DNA of 64,000 nt from assembly GCF_002891295.1 (NCBI RefSeq), contig NZ_LGUI01000009.1, positions 310,001 through 374,000 of the forward strand, given 5' to 3'. This DNA is from Streptomyces eurocidicus. GTDB taxonomy: Bacteria > Actinomycetota > Actinomycetes > Streptomycetales > Streptomycetaceae. The notes below the pieces were generated by a model. That model saw only the letters and a list, made by a program, of their open reading frames with translations, had not been told where the DNA came from and did no database searches. Shown here piece by piece: positions 57,750 to 64,000 of the stretch. Each line of letters opens with the position of its first letter. Positions within the stretch are counted from its first letter, which is position 1. Made by a program: the position numbers and the translations under genes.

Positions 57750-59417
57750 CTATGCGGCGGCTTCGGCCTTTTCGAGCCGCGGGACGGCCGCCAGCAGGCC
57801 CTGTGTGTAGGGGTGGCCGGGCCGCTCGTAGAGGGTGTCGGCGGCGCCCTCCTCCACGATCCGGCCGCCCTTCATCACCACCAGCCGGTCGCTGACCTGC
57901 CGGACGACGGCGAGGTCGTGGGCGATGAAGACCAGGGCGACGCCCAGGTCGCGCTGGATCTCGCCGAGGAGCCGCACCACCTGGGCCTGGGTGGTGACGT
58001 CGAGGGCGGAGACCGGCTCGTCGCAGACGATCAGCCGGGGCTCGGGCGCGAGCGCCCGCGCGATGCCGACCCGCTGCCGCTGTCCACCGCTGAACTCATG
58101 GGGGTAGCGGTGGTACGCGCCGGGGTCGAGCCCCACCCGCTCCAGCAGTTCGCGCACCCGGGCGACGATCTCCGCGTCGCCGAGCCGACCGGCGGCGCGC
58201 AGCGGGTCGGCGATGGACTCGCCGACGCTGCGCCGGGGGTTGAGGGAGGAGACCGGGTCCTGGAAGACCATCTGGAGCTCGCTGCGGAACGCCCGCAGCT
58301 CGCGCTCCTTCAGACCGCCGATGTCCCGGCCCCGGTAGCGCAGCGCGCCGCCGGTCGGCTCCAGGAGCCGGACGAGCATCCGGCCGAGCGTCGTCTTGCC
58401 GCTGCCGGACTCGCCGACGACGCCGATGGTCTCCCCCGCGCGGACGGTCAGTGAGACCTCCTCGACGGCGGTGACCGCCTTACGGCCGCGCCCGAACGTC
58501 CGGGTGAGGCCCTCGGCCTCCAGCAGTACGCCGGTGTCGGCGGCGCCCTCGGCAGAGCCCTCTACGGCGCCCTCGACAGAGGGGACCGGACGCTTCGCGA
58601 CGACCTTACGGCGGACGTTCAGCCGGGGGACGGCCGCCAGCAGGTCCCGCGTGTAGGTCTCGCGCGGCGTGTCGAGCACGGTGCGCACCGGAGCGTGCTC
58701 CACGGCCCGGCCGTCCTTCATCACCAGCAGCTCGTCGACGGTGCCGGCCGCCACCCCGAGGTCGTGGGTGACGAGGATCAGCCCCGTGCCCGTCTCCTCG
58801 CGCAGGTCGCGCAGCAGGTCGAGGATCTGCGCCTGGACGGTGACGTCGAGGGCCGTGGTGGGTTCGTCGGCGACGAGGAGCCGGGGCTCGCAGGCGAGGG
58901 CCATGGCGATCAGGGCCCGCTGGCGCATGCCGCCGCTGAACTCGTGCGGCCGGGACCGGGCGCGGCGGGCCGCGTCCGGGATGCCGACCCGGTCGAGGAC
59001 CTCGGTGGCGCGCTCCCGGGCGGCACGCCGGGAGGCGTCCTTACGGTGCGTGCGGTAGACCTCGGCGATCTGGTCGCCGATGGCCTGGTAAGGGTCGAGC
59101 GAGGAGAGCGGGTCCTGGAAGACCATGGCCGCCACCCCGCCGCGCAGCGCGCGCAGTTCGGCGTCCCCGGCGGCGAGCACGTCGTGCCCGGCGACGGTCA
59201 CCGAGCCGGAGACCTCGGCGCCGGTGTCCCGGTGCAGGCCGAGCAGGGCGTACGCGGCGGTGCTCTTGCCGGAGCCGGATTCGCCGACGATGCCGAGGGC
59301 GCCGCCCCGGGCGAGCGTGAAGGAGAGTCCGTCGACGGCCCGGACGACGCCGTCCCCGGTGGGGAAGGCGACGGACAGGTCCGTCACGGAGACCAGGGGT
59401 TCGGTGCCGGCGGTCAT
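57750..59417 (-). CDS. Peptide ABC transporter, fused DppD-DppF ATPase
   Basis: 555 residues with two complete ATPase domains. First domain: GIVGESGSGKSTAAYAL (near residue 43), FSGGMRQRALIAMALA and LVADEPTTALD. Second: GVVGESGSGKTTLGRML (near 320), FSGGQRQRVGIARALA and VCDEPVSALD. Both end with the oligopeptide-family motif (TRDLLAAVPRL and YTQGLLAAVPRL). So one polypeptide supplies both motor subunits, with a variable linker near 260-285. ATG 59417 overlaps the upstream permease stop. Last gene of the operon. Confidence 0.95.
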   Translation of the reverse strand: MTAGTEPLVSVTDLSVAFPTGDGVVRAVDGLSFTLARGGALGIVGESGSGKSTAAYALLGLHRDTGAEVSGSVTVAGHDVLAAGDAELRALRGGVAAMVFQDPLSSLDPYQAIGDQIAEVYRTHRKDASRRAARERATEVLDRVGIPDAARRARSRPHEFSGGMRQRALIAMALACEPRLLVADEPTTALDVTVQAQILDLLRDLREETGTGLILVTHDLGVAAGTVDELLVMKDGRAVEHAPVRTVLDTPRETYTRDLLAAVPRLNVRRKVVAKRPVPSVEGAVEGSAEGAADTGVLLEAEGLTRTFGRGRKAVTAVEEVSLTVRAGETIGVVGESGSGKTTLGRMLVRLLEPTGGALRYRGRDIGGLKERELRAFRSELQMVFQDPVSSLNPRRSVGESIADPLRAAGRLGDAEIVARVRELLERVGLDPGAYHRYPHEFSGGQRQRVGIARALAPEPRLIVCDEPVSALDVTTQAQVVRLLGEIQRDLGVALVFIAHDLAVVRQVSDRLVVMKGGRIVEEGAADTLYERPGHPYTQGLLAAVPRLEKAEAAA

Positions 59418-60403
59418 CGCAGGGCCACCCTTCGGTCGGCGACGGCGTAGAGGACGTCCGCCACGATGTTGGCGATCACGACGGCGGTGCCGGTGATCAC
59501 CACGACGGCCACGACGACCGGGAGGTCGATCTTCTGCGTGGCGTTTACCAGCAGCTGGCCGATGCCGGGCAGGCCGAACGTCACCTCGGTCACCATCGCG
59601 CCGCCGAAGATCGAGCCGAAGTCGGCGGCGGTCAGGGCGATGACGGGGGCCAGTGCGCCCCGCAGGGCGTGCCGCGCGACCAGCGACCGCTCCCGCACGC
59701 CGTAGGCGCGGAAGGTGCGGATGTGATCCTCGGCCAGCGTCTCCAGCAGGGAGCTGCGGGTGAGCCGGGCGTATTTGGCGGATTCGAGCAGGCCGAGCGC
59801 CAGCCAGGGCAGCAGCATGTTCCAGGCCCACTGCTCGGGGTCCTGGGTCAGCGGCACGTAGGAGGGGAACGGCAGCCACTCCAGGTACACGCAGAAGAGC
59901 ATCAGCAGCGCCACGCCGCTGATGAAGACCGGGGTGGCGGTGCCGGCGAGGGTGAGCCAGGTGAGGGCGCGCTCGGTCACCCCGCCGCGCCGCAGCGCGG
60001 ACAGCAGACCGGTGCCGATGCCGACCGCGAGCCAGACGGCCATGGCGCCGACGGCCAGCGAGGCGGTGGCGGGCAGCCGGTCGACGAGCATGTCGGTGAC
60101 CAGCTGGTTGTTCTGGTACGAGAGGCCGAAGCAGGGCGCGTCGCAGTGCAGCACGCTGGTTCCGGTGGAGTAGTCCTGACCGGTGAACACGCCCTGGAGG
60201 AAGTGCCAGTACTGCGTCAGGAGGGGGTCGTCGAGCGAGAGCTGCTCGCGGACCTGCCGGATCTGCTCGGTGTTGCAGCGCGGGCCGCACGCCAGGCGCG
60301 CGGGGTCGCCGGGCGCGACGTAGAACGTCACGTAGACGACGGCCGAGAGCACGAGGACGACGGCGACCGCGCCCAGGGCGCGGCGCAGGAAGTAGGTGGT
60401 CAC
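59414..60403 (-). CDS. Peptide ABC transporter permease, DppB type
   Basis: 329 residues. N-terminal helix (residues 8-28), a periplasmic loop of about 70 residues with two cysteines (ACGPRC and LHCDAPCF), then five further helices. The coupling loop near residue 240 is RTFRAYGVRERSLV. FGLPGIGQLLVNA near the end is the family signature. GTG 60403 overlaps the DppC-type stop (GTGA). The extracellular Cys pairs may form disulfides. Confidence 0.93.
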   Translation of the reverse strand: MTTYFLRRALGAVAVVLVLSAVVYVTFYVAPGDPARLACGPRCNTEQIRQVREQLSLDDPLLTQYWHFLQGVFTGQDYSTGTSVLHCDAPCFGLSYQNNQLVTDMLVDRLPATASLAVGAMAVWLAVGIGTGLLSALRRGGVTERALTWLTLAGTATPVFISGVALLMLFCVYLEWLPFPSYVPLTQDPEQWAWNMLLPWLALGLLESAKYARLTRSSLLETLAEDHIRTFRAYGVRERSLVARHALRGALAPVIALTAADFGSIFGGAMVTEVTFGLPGIGQLLVNATQKIDLPVVVAVVVITGTAVVIANIVADVLYAVADRRVALR

Positions 60404-61401
60404 GCCGTGCCTCCCGGACGGGACTTGCGGGATTCGCGCCCGCCCCGGCCGACCCGCAGCCGGGACGCCTCGCGGGGGTCGAGGGCGACGCGCACCCCGT
60501 CCGCGAGGACGGTGAACGCGAGCGTGGTGACGAACAGCATCGACGCGGGCAGCAGGACGTACGCGGGGTCCGCGCGGAACCATGTGTTGGCCGTCGAGAG
60601 CATCTGCCCCCAGGAGGGCGTCGGCGGCTTCACGCCCACGCCGAGGAAGGACATGGTCGACTCGATGACGATGTTGCTCGGCACCAGGATGGCCGCATAG
60701 GTGATCACGGGCGCGGCGAGCCCGGGCAGCAGCTCGCGCCGGGCGACCCGCCAGGACGAACCGCCGGTCAGCCGGGCGGCGGAGACGTAGTCGAGCTTCT
60801 TCAGGCTCAGCGTCTGCCCGCGCACGAGCCGCGCCGTGGACCCCCAGGCGAGCAGCCCGATGGCGAAGACGAGCAGCAGCGGGCGCGGGAAGTCCGCCGG
60901 GACGACGGCCACCATCGCGATGGCGAAGACCAGCAGCGGCATCGACACCATCACATCGGTGAGGTGGGTGAGCGCGCTGTCGGCGAACCGGTTGCCGAGC
61001 GCGGCGCCCAGGCCCACCGCGAGGCCGATGAGCACCTGGACGACGGTGGCGCCGAGGGCGACGAGCAGGGAGACCCGGGCGCCGTAGAGCAGCCGTACGA
61101 ACATGTCGCGGCCGGTGCCCGGTTCGACGCCGAGCCAGTGCTCGGCGCTGATGCCGCCGAAGTCGCCGAGCGGCACGCCGCCGCGCGCGGAGTCGACGAG
61201 GGCGTCGTGGTAGGTGTTCGGGTCCTGGCCCTCCAGCGCGGCCAGCAGCGGCGCGGCGAGGGCGAGGAGGACGAGCAGACCCAGCACGGCGGCGGCCGCG
61301 AGCGCGGACTTGCGCGCCCTCAGCCGCCGCCAGACCTGCCGGGCCCCGGAGGCGGGGGCGAGCCCCGCCGCCGGTTCCGGGGTGGAGAGGAGGTCCGTCA
61401 C
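60400..61401 (-). CDS. Peptide ABC transporter permease, DppC type
   Basis: 333 residues. OppC_N-type hydrophobic helix near residue 33-54, then a periplasmic loop (about 60 residues) with EHWLGVEPGTGRDMFVRLLYGARVSL, typical of DppC, and five more helices. Coupling loop VSAARLTGGSSWRVARREL near residue 220. C-terminal basic tail. GTG 61401 overlaps the stop of the binding-protein gene (GTGA). Together with DppB, DppDF and the lipoprotein this makes a complete importer. Confidence 0.93.
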   Translation of the reverse strand: MTDLLSTPEPAAGLAPASGARQVWRRLRARKSALAAAAVLGLLVLLALAAPLLAALEGQDPNTYHDALVDSARGGVPLGDFGGISAEHWLGVEPGTGRDMFVRLLYGARVSLLVALGATVVQVLIGLAVGLGAALGNRFADSALTHLTDVMVSMPLLVFAIAMVAVVPADFPRPLLLVFAIGLLAWGSTARLVRGQTLSLKKLDYVSAARLTGGSSWRVARRELLPGLAAPVITYAAILVPSNIVIESTMSFLGVGVKPPTPSWGQMLSTANTWFRADPAYVLLPASMLFVTTLAFTVLADGVRVALDPREASRLRVGRGGRESRKSRPGGTA

Positions 61402-63122
61402 TTGACCGCGACCTGCGAGATGTCGAGGACGCCGGTCCAGTCGCTGATGACGACGTTCTTGACGTCCTTGCCGTAGAGGCGCTTGTAGACCGGGTGGAAC
61501 AGCGGCACGGTCAGCGCCTGCTCGCCGATCTTGCGGTCCAGGGCGCCCCAGCGCTTGGCGGCGGCGTCATGGTCGGTGATCTTGTTGATCTCGTCGATCT
61601 CGTCGTTGATCTTGGAGTCGTCGAGGCGGGCGGTGTTGAAGTTGCCGGCGCCCTCCTTGACGATCTGCCGTCCGTCGAAGATCGGGGCCAGGAAGGGGCC
61701 GCCGGAGGGCCAGTCGGCGCCCCAGTGGGCGAGGAAGAGGTCCGGCTGCTTGTCGAGGCTGTGGACCTTCTCGTCGTAGTCGTTGGACTCCAGCCCCGCC
61801 AGCTTGACCTTGATCCCGGCCTCCTTGAGCGCGGCCTGGACCGCGGTCGCGATGTCGGGGCTGGTCTCGAAGTCCTGGGCGGTGGAGTGGGTGAGCGTGA
61901 TCTCCAGGTTCTCCTGGCCGGCCTGCTTCAGCAGCTCCTTGGCCTTGGCCGCGTCACCCGTGGCGCCCGCCGCGAAGTGGTCGTAGGGCGTGAAGCCGAA
62001 GGACTTCTGGTTGGGCAGGAAGGTCGTCGCCGGCTCGGCCAGCGAGGAGCCGCCCGCCGCGTTCACCACGCTGGTGCGGTTGACCGCGTAGGAGATGGCC
62101 TGGCGCACCTTCGGGTCGTCGAAGGGCTTCGCCTTGGGGTTGAAGGCGAGGTAGTTGGTGTAGCCGAAGTGGCCGGTGCCGACCCGGCTCGCGAGCTTCT
62201 TGTCACCGGTGACCTGGGCCAGCTCGGCGGGGCCGAGGTTGGTGTCGGTGGTCACGGCGGCGGCGTCCGCGCCCTGGCCGGCGGAGAGCCGCTGGTTGAT
62301 GACGGCGGAGGAGAGGCCGGACTTGACCTCGATCCGGTCGGGGTAGGCGTGCCGCTCCTTGTCGGTCGCCTCCGACCAGTTCTCGTTGCGCTCCAGCACC
62401 ATCTGCTCGCCGTCGTTCTCGTTCTTGACGACCTTGTACGGGCCGGACGAGACCGGGTGCTCGGCGTACTTGGCGCCGGTGTCCTTGGCCTTGGGCACGG
62501 GCGCGAACTGGGTGGAGGTCGCGAGGTAGGGGAAGTCGCCCTCGGACTTCCGCAGGTGGAAGACGAGGGTCTTGTCGTCGGGCGTCTCGATCGAGTCGAG
62601 GCCCTTCTTCTCCTTGTACGGCCCCTGGTAGGTGTCGCCGCCGACCAGCCAGTCGCGCAGGTACGGGGCGCCGCCGGAGAGTTCGGCGGCGAAGGAGCGC
62701 TCGATGCCGTACTTGATGTCGGCGGCCGTGATGGGCGAGCCGTCCTCGTACTTCAGCCCGTCCTTGAGCGTGTACGTCCACGTCTTGGCGTCGTCGCTCG
62801 CCCGGCCGATGTCGGTGGCCAGGTCGGGCACGACCTTGGTGCCCTCGGCACCGCTCTCCCGGTTGCGGGTGGTGAGCGTGCGGTAGACGAGCGAGGGGAC
62901 GTTGCCGCCGCCGGAGGTGTAGAGGCGCGCGGGGTCGAACTGCTTCTGCGGCTGTCTGTTGAGGACGGTCAGGGTGCCGCCCTTCTGCGCGGCACCGTCG
63001 GCGCCGCCGCCCTTGGCGTCACCGCCGCTCTTCTCCGGGCCGCATGCCGCCGCGCCACCGAGCAGGACCACACTGACTGCGGCCGCGGCGACGCGGCGGG
63101 ATATGGCGGGAAGTTGACGCAT
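61398..63122 (-). CDS. Peptide-binding lipoprotein of ABC transporter (SBP family 5)
   Basis: 574 residues. Signal peptide with hydrophobic core (VAAAAVSVVLLGG) ending GGAAACGPE; Cys27 is the probable lipidation site. Family 5 elements: GGTLTVLNRQPQKQFDPARLY, WTYTLKDGLKYEDGSPITAADIKYGIERSF and VRQAISYAVNRTSVVNAAGG. It binds peptides or similar cargo outside the membrane. ATG 63122 was chosen as the first start giving a signal peptide. First gene of the dpp-type operon; a leader ORF and inverted repeats are upstream. It is less similar in length and linker to the binding protein at 1467, so they likely have different cargo. Confidence 0.92.
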   Translation of the reverse strand: MRQLPAISRRVAAAAVSVVLLGGAAACGPEKSGGDAKGGGADGAAQKGGTLTVLNRQPQKQFDPARLYTSGGGNVPSLVYRTLTTRNRESGAEGTKVVPDLATDIGRASDDAKTWTYTLKDGLKYEDGSPITAADIKYGIERSFAAELSGGAPYLRDWLVGGDTYQGPYKEKKGLDSIETPDDKTLVFHLRKSEGDFPYLATSTQFAPVPKAKDTGAKYAEHPVSSGPYKVVKNENDGEQMVLERNENWSEATDKERHAYPDRIEVKSGLSSAVINQRLSAGQGADAAAVTTDTNLGPAELAQVTGDKKLASRVGTGHFGYTNYLAFNPKAKPFDDPKVRQAISYAVNRTSVVNAAGGSSLAEPATTFLPNQKSFGFTPYDHFAAGATGDAAKAKELLKQAGQENLEITLTHSTAQDFETSPDIATAVQAALKEAGIKVKLAGLESNDYDEKVHSLDKQPDLFLAHWGADWPSGGPFLAPIFDGRQIVKEGAGNFNTARLDDSKINDEIDEINKITDHDAAAKRWGALDRKIGEQALTVPLFHPVYKRLYGKDVKNVVISDWTGVLDISQVAVK

Positions 63123-63283
63123 GACGAGGTATGCCTTTCGCGGGGAAGCGATCGTAAGGAGAGTGCAAGCACCCACGGAAGGCGGTTGGAGAAGATCGCG
63201 CAAGGGCGCGCGGACCGCCCCCGACGGACGCGATGCCGTTGCGCGTTGGCGCGGCGCGGAAGTACGCGGGGGGAAGGGCGGTC

Positions 63284-63376
63284 TCAGCGACAGAGGATGT
63301 CGGCGACTGCGTGCGCGGCCACGCCGATCAGCGCCAGCTCGAAGCCGGCGTTCTCGGAGGCGTGGTGGTGCGACAT
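63284..63376 (-). CDS. Possible leader peptide upstream of the peptide ABC operon
   Basis: 30 codons, ATG 63376, ending ...AAHAVADILCR. Streptomyces has a class of short leader peptides that end in Cys-Arg-type motifs (DLCR...LCR) before transport or metabolic operons. This one is similar only at the end. It has no good Shine-Dalgarno sequence and begins 161 bases before the lipoprotein gene's ATG. Expression is unproven. Confidence 0.4.
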   Translation of the reverse strand: MSHHHASENAGFELALIGVAAHAVADILCR

Positions 63377-63416
63377 GCGCAGAACATTGAACGAATTTTC
63401 GCCAAGTGGCAAAGAT

Positions 63417-63456
63417 GTCTCATATCCAGAGATGAAACGTCTCGCTTGACGAGACG
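63417..63456. promoter_or_regulatory. Paired inverted repeats upstream of the peptide ABC operon
   Basis: Two adjoining dyads: GTCTCAT / ATGAAAC (63417-63423 and 63432-63438, one mismatch) and CGTCTCG / CGAGACG (63438-63444 and 63450-63456, perfect). They lie in an AT-richer patch 41-80 bases before the leader ORF, a suitable operator place. No clear sigma boxes were recognised. Confidence 0.5.
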
Positions 63457-63627
63457 ATCGATCAAGCCCGCAGGCCGGGAGAATCCGGATGAAAGACGTC
63501 CGGATCATGGGTGCGGCCCCGGACCGCGCACCCCGGGCCGGTCCGCCCCCCCCTGAACCGCCGCTGCCCTGAACCGCCGCGCCCGCCGTGACTGACGCGA
63601 CTGGTGCGACCGGCGCGGCCGCCCCGG

Positions 63628-64000
63628 TCACTCCCCCGGGAAGACCCAGGGGTTCGGCCGGCAGGTGACGCCGTCCGTGGTCAGGAACTTCGTCTGCTGC
63701 ATCATCACCGGCGCGAGCGCGCCCTCCTTGGCGCAGGTCTCGTGGTCGTGACCGAGCCGGTGACCCACCTCGTGGTTGATCAGCATCTGCCGGTAGGCGT
63801 GCATCCGGTCGCCGTAGGTCTGCGCGCCCTGCGCCCAGCGATAGGCGTTGATCATCACGCGGTCGGTGGCGGCGGAGTCGCAGGAGACGTTGTCCTGCGT
63901 GGTGTCCAGGCCCGACTTGGCGCACCAGGTGGCCGTGGTGCGGGGGCTGGCCAGCGTGATCACGAAGTCCGGGTGGCCGGTGGAGACGCGTTCGAAGGTG
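63628..64000 (-). CDS. DUF3152 metalloprotease-like protein (partial)
   Basis: C-terminal 123 codons of a gene entering from the right edge. The reading frame stays open to base 64000 (...FERVSTGHPDFVITLASPRTT). The zinc motif is HEVGHRLGHDHETC (HExGHxxGHxH, metzincin-like), and the downstream MMQQT matches a Met-turn. The CRPNPWVFPGE ending is also typical of DUF3152. Secreted or membrane-anchored by family; the signal lies outside the window. Separated from the leader ORF by 250 bases with no gene seen. Confidence 0.85.
   Translation of the reverse strand, partial: TFERVSTGHPDFVITLASPRTTATWCAKSGLDTTQDNVSCDSAATDRVMINAYRWAQGAQTYGDRMHAYRQMLINHEVGHRLGHDHETCAKEGALAPVMMQQTKFLTTDGVTCRPNPWVFPGE

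Overview
The window is very GC-rich, with strongly G/C-biased third codon positions, GTG and TTG starts, many 4-base ATGA/GTGA gene overlaps and WhiB-, AdnAB- and mycoredoxin-type genes. It is chromosomal DNA of a Streptomyces or a very close relative. I see no insertion sequence, prophage, plasmid function or CRISPR array. It reads as core chromosome with some accessory low-complexity sequence.

Layout. 1-3.2 kb: part of a peptide ABC transporter (two permeases, divergent binding protein). 3.2-7.7 kb: TetR regulator, histidinol-phosphatase, CBS protein, catalase with a divergent Fur-family regulator. 7.6-10 kb: two identical initiator tRNA genes flanking a frameshifted SEL1-repeat gene. 10-19.4 kb: UPF0182 membrane protein, PPA1309-family protein, secreted Lon-like PDZ protease, MoaE, an SDR protein, a DUF2342 protein and a NUDIX hydrolase. 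19.4-22.7 kb: three co-oriented AIM24 genes, the first fused to a TerD domain. 22.7-27.7 kb: YgjP-type peptidase, ThiF-like protein, ABC1 kinase, zinc-ribbon protein, and wblC (whiB7) with a long leader holding an upstream ORF and an intrinsic terminator. 27.7-41.2 kb: DNA repair block (UvrD2, AdnA, AdnB, alkyltransferase-like protein) interleaved with mycoredoxin (SigR-type promoter), NudC and an M20 peptidase. 41.3-50.6 kb: membrane protein with a degenerate kinase-like domain, molybdate operon (TOBE regulator, modA, fused modBC), secreted alpha/beta hydrolase, membrane-anchored unknown. 50.8-57.6 kb: moeZ, then a four-gene block for a probable surface polysaccharide. 57.7-63.4 kb: a complete peptide ABC operon with a possible leader peptide. 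63.6 kb to the edge: a DUF3152 metalloprotease-like gene, cut by the window.

Three things stand out. First, the wblC leader has all the parts of translation-coupled attenuation: upstream ORF, a hairpin on its stop codon, a terminator with a U-tract, and an AT-rich promoter. Second, the block 52123-57590 combines a PelF/DUF3492-type glycosyltransferase, a six-helix membrane protein, a sugar-nucleotide epimerase and a spherulin-4 (GH135-like) protein. This is the logic of Pel or galactosaminogalactan systems, but with a different membrane component. Third, low-complexity insertions, minisatellites and small frame disruptions occur in many domain linkers (AdnA, AdnB, TerD-AIM24, SEL1 protein, polysaccharide membrane protein, glycosyltransferase, ModBC). 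Some of the frame breaks may be sequencing indels.
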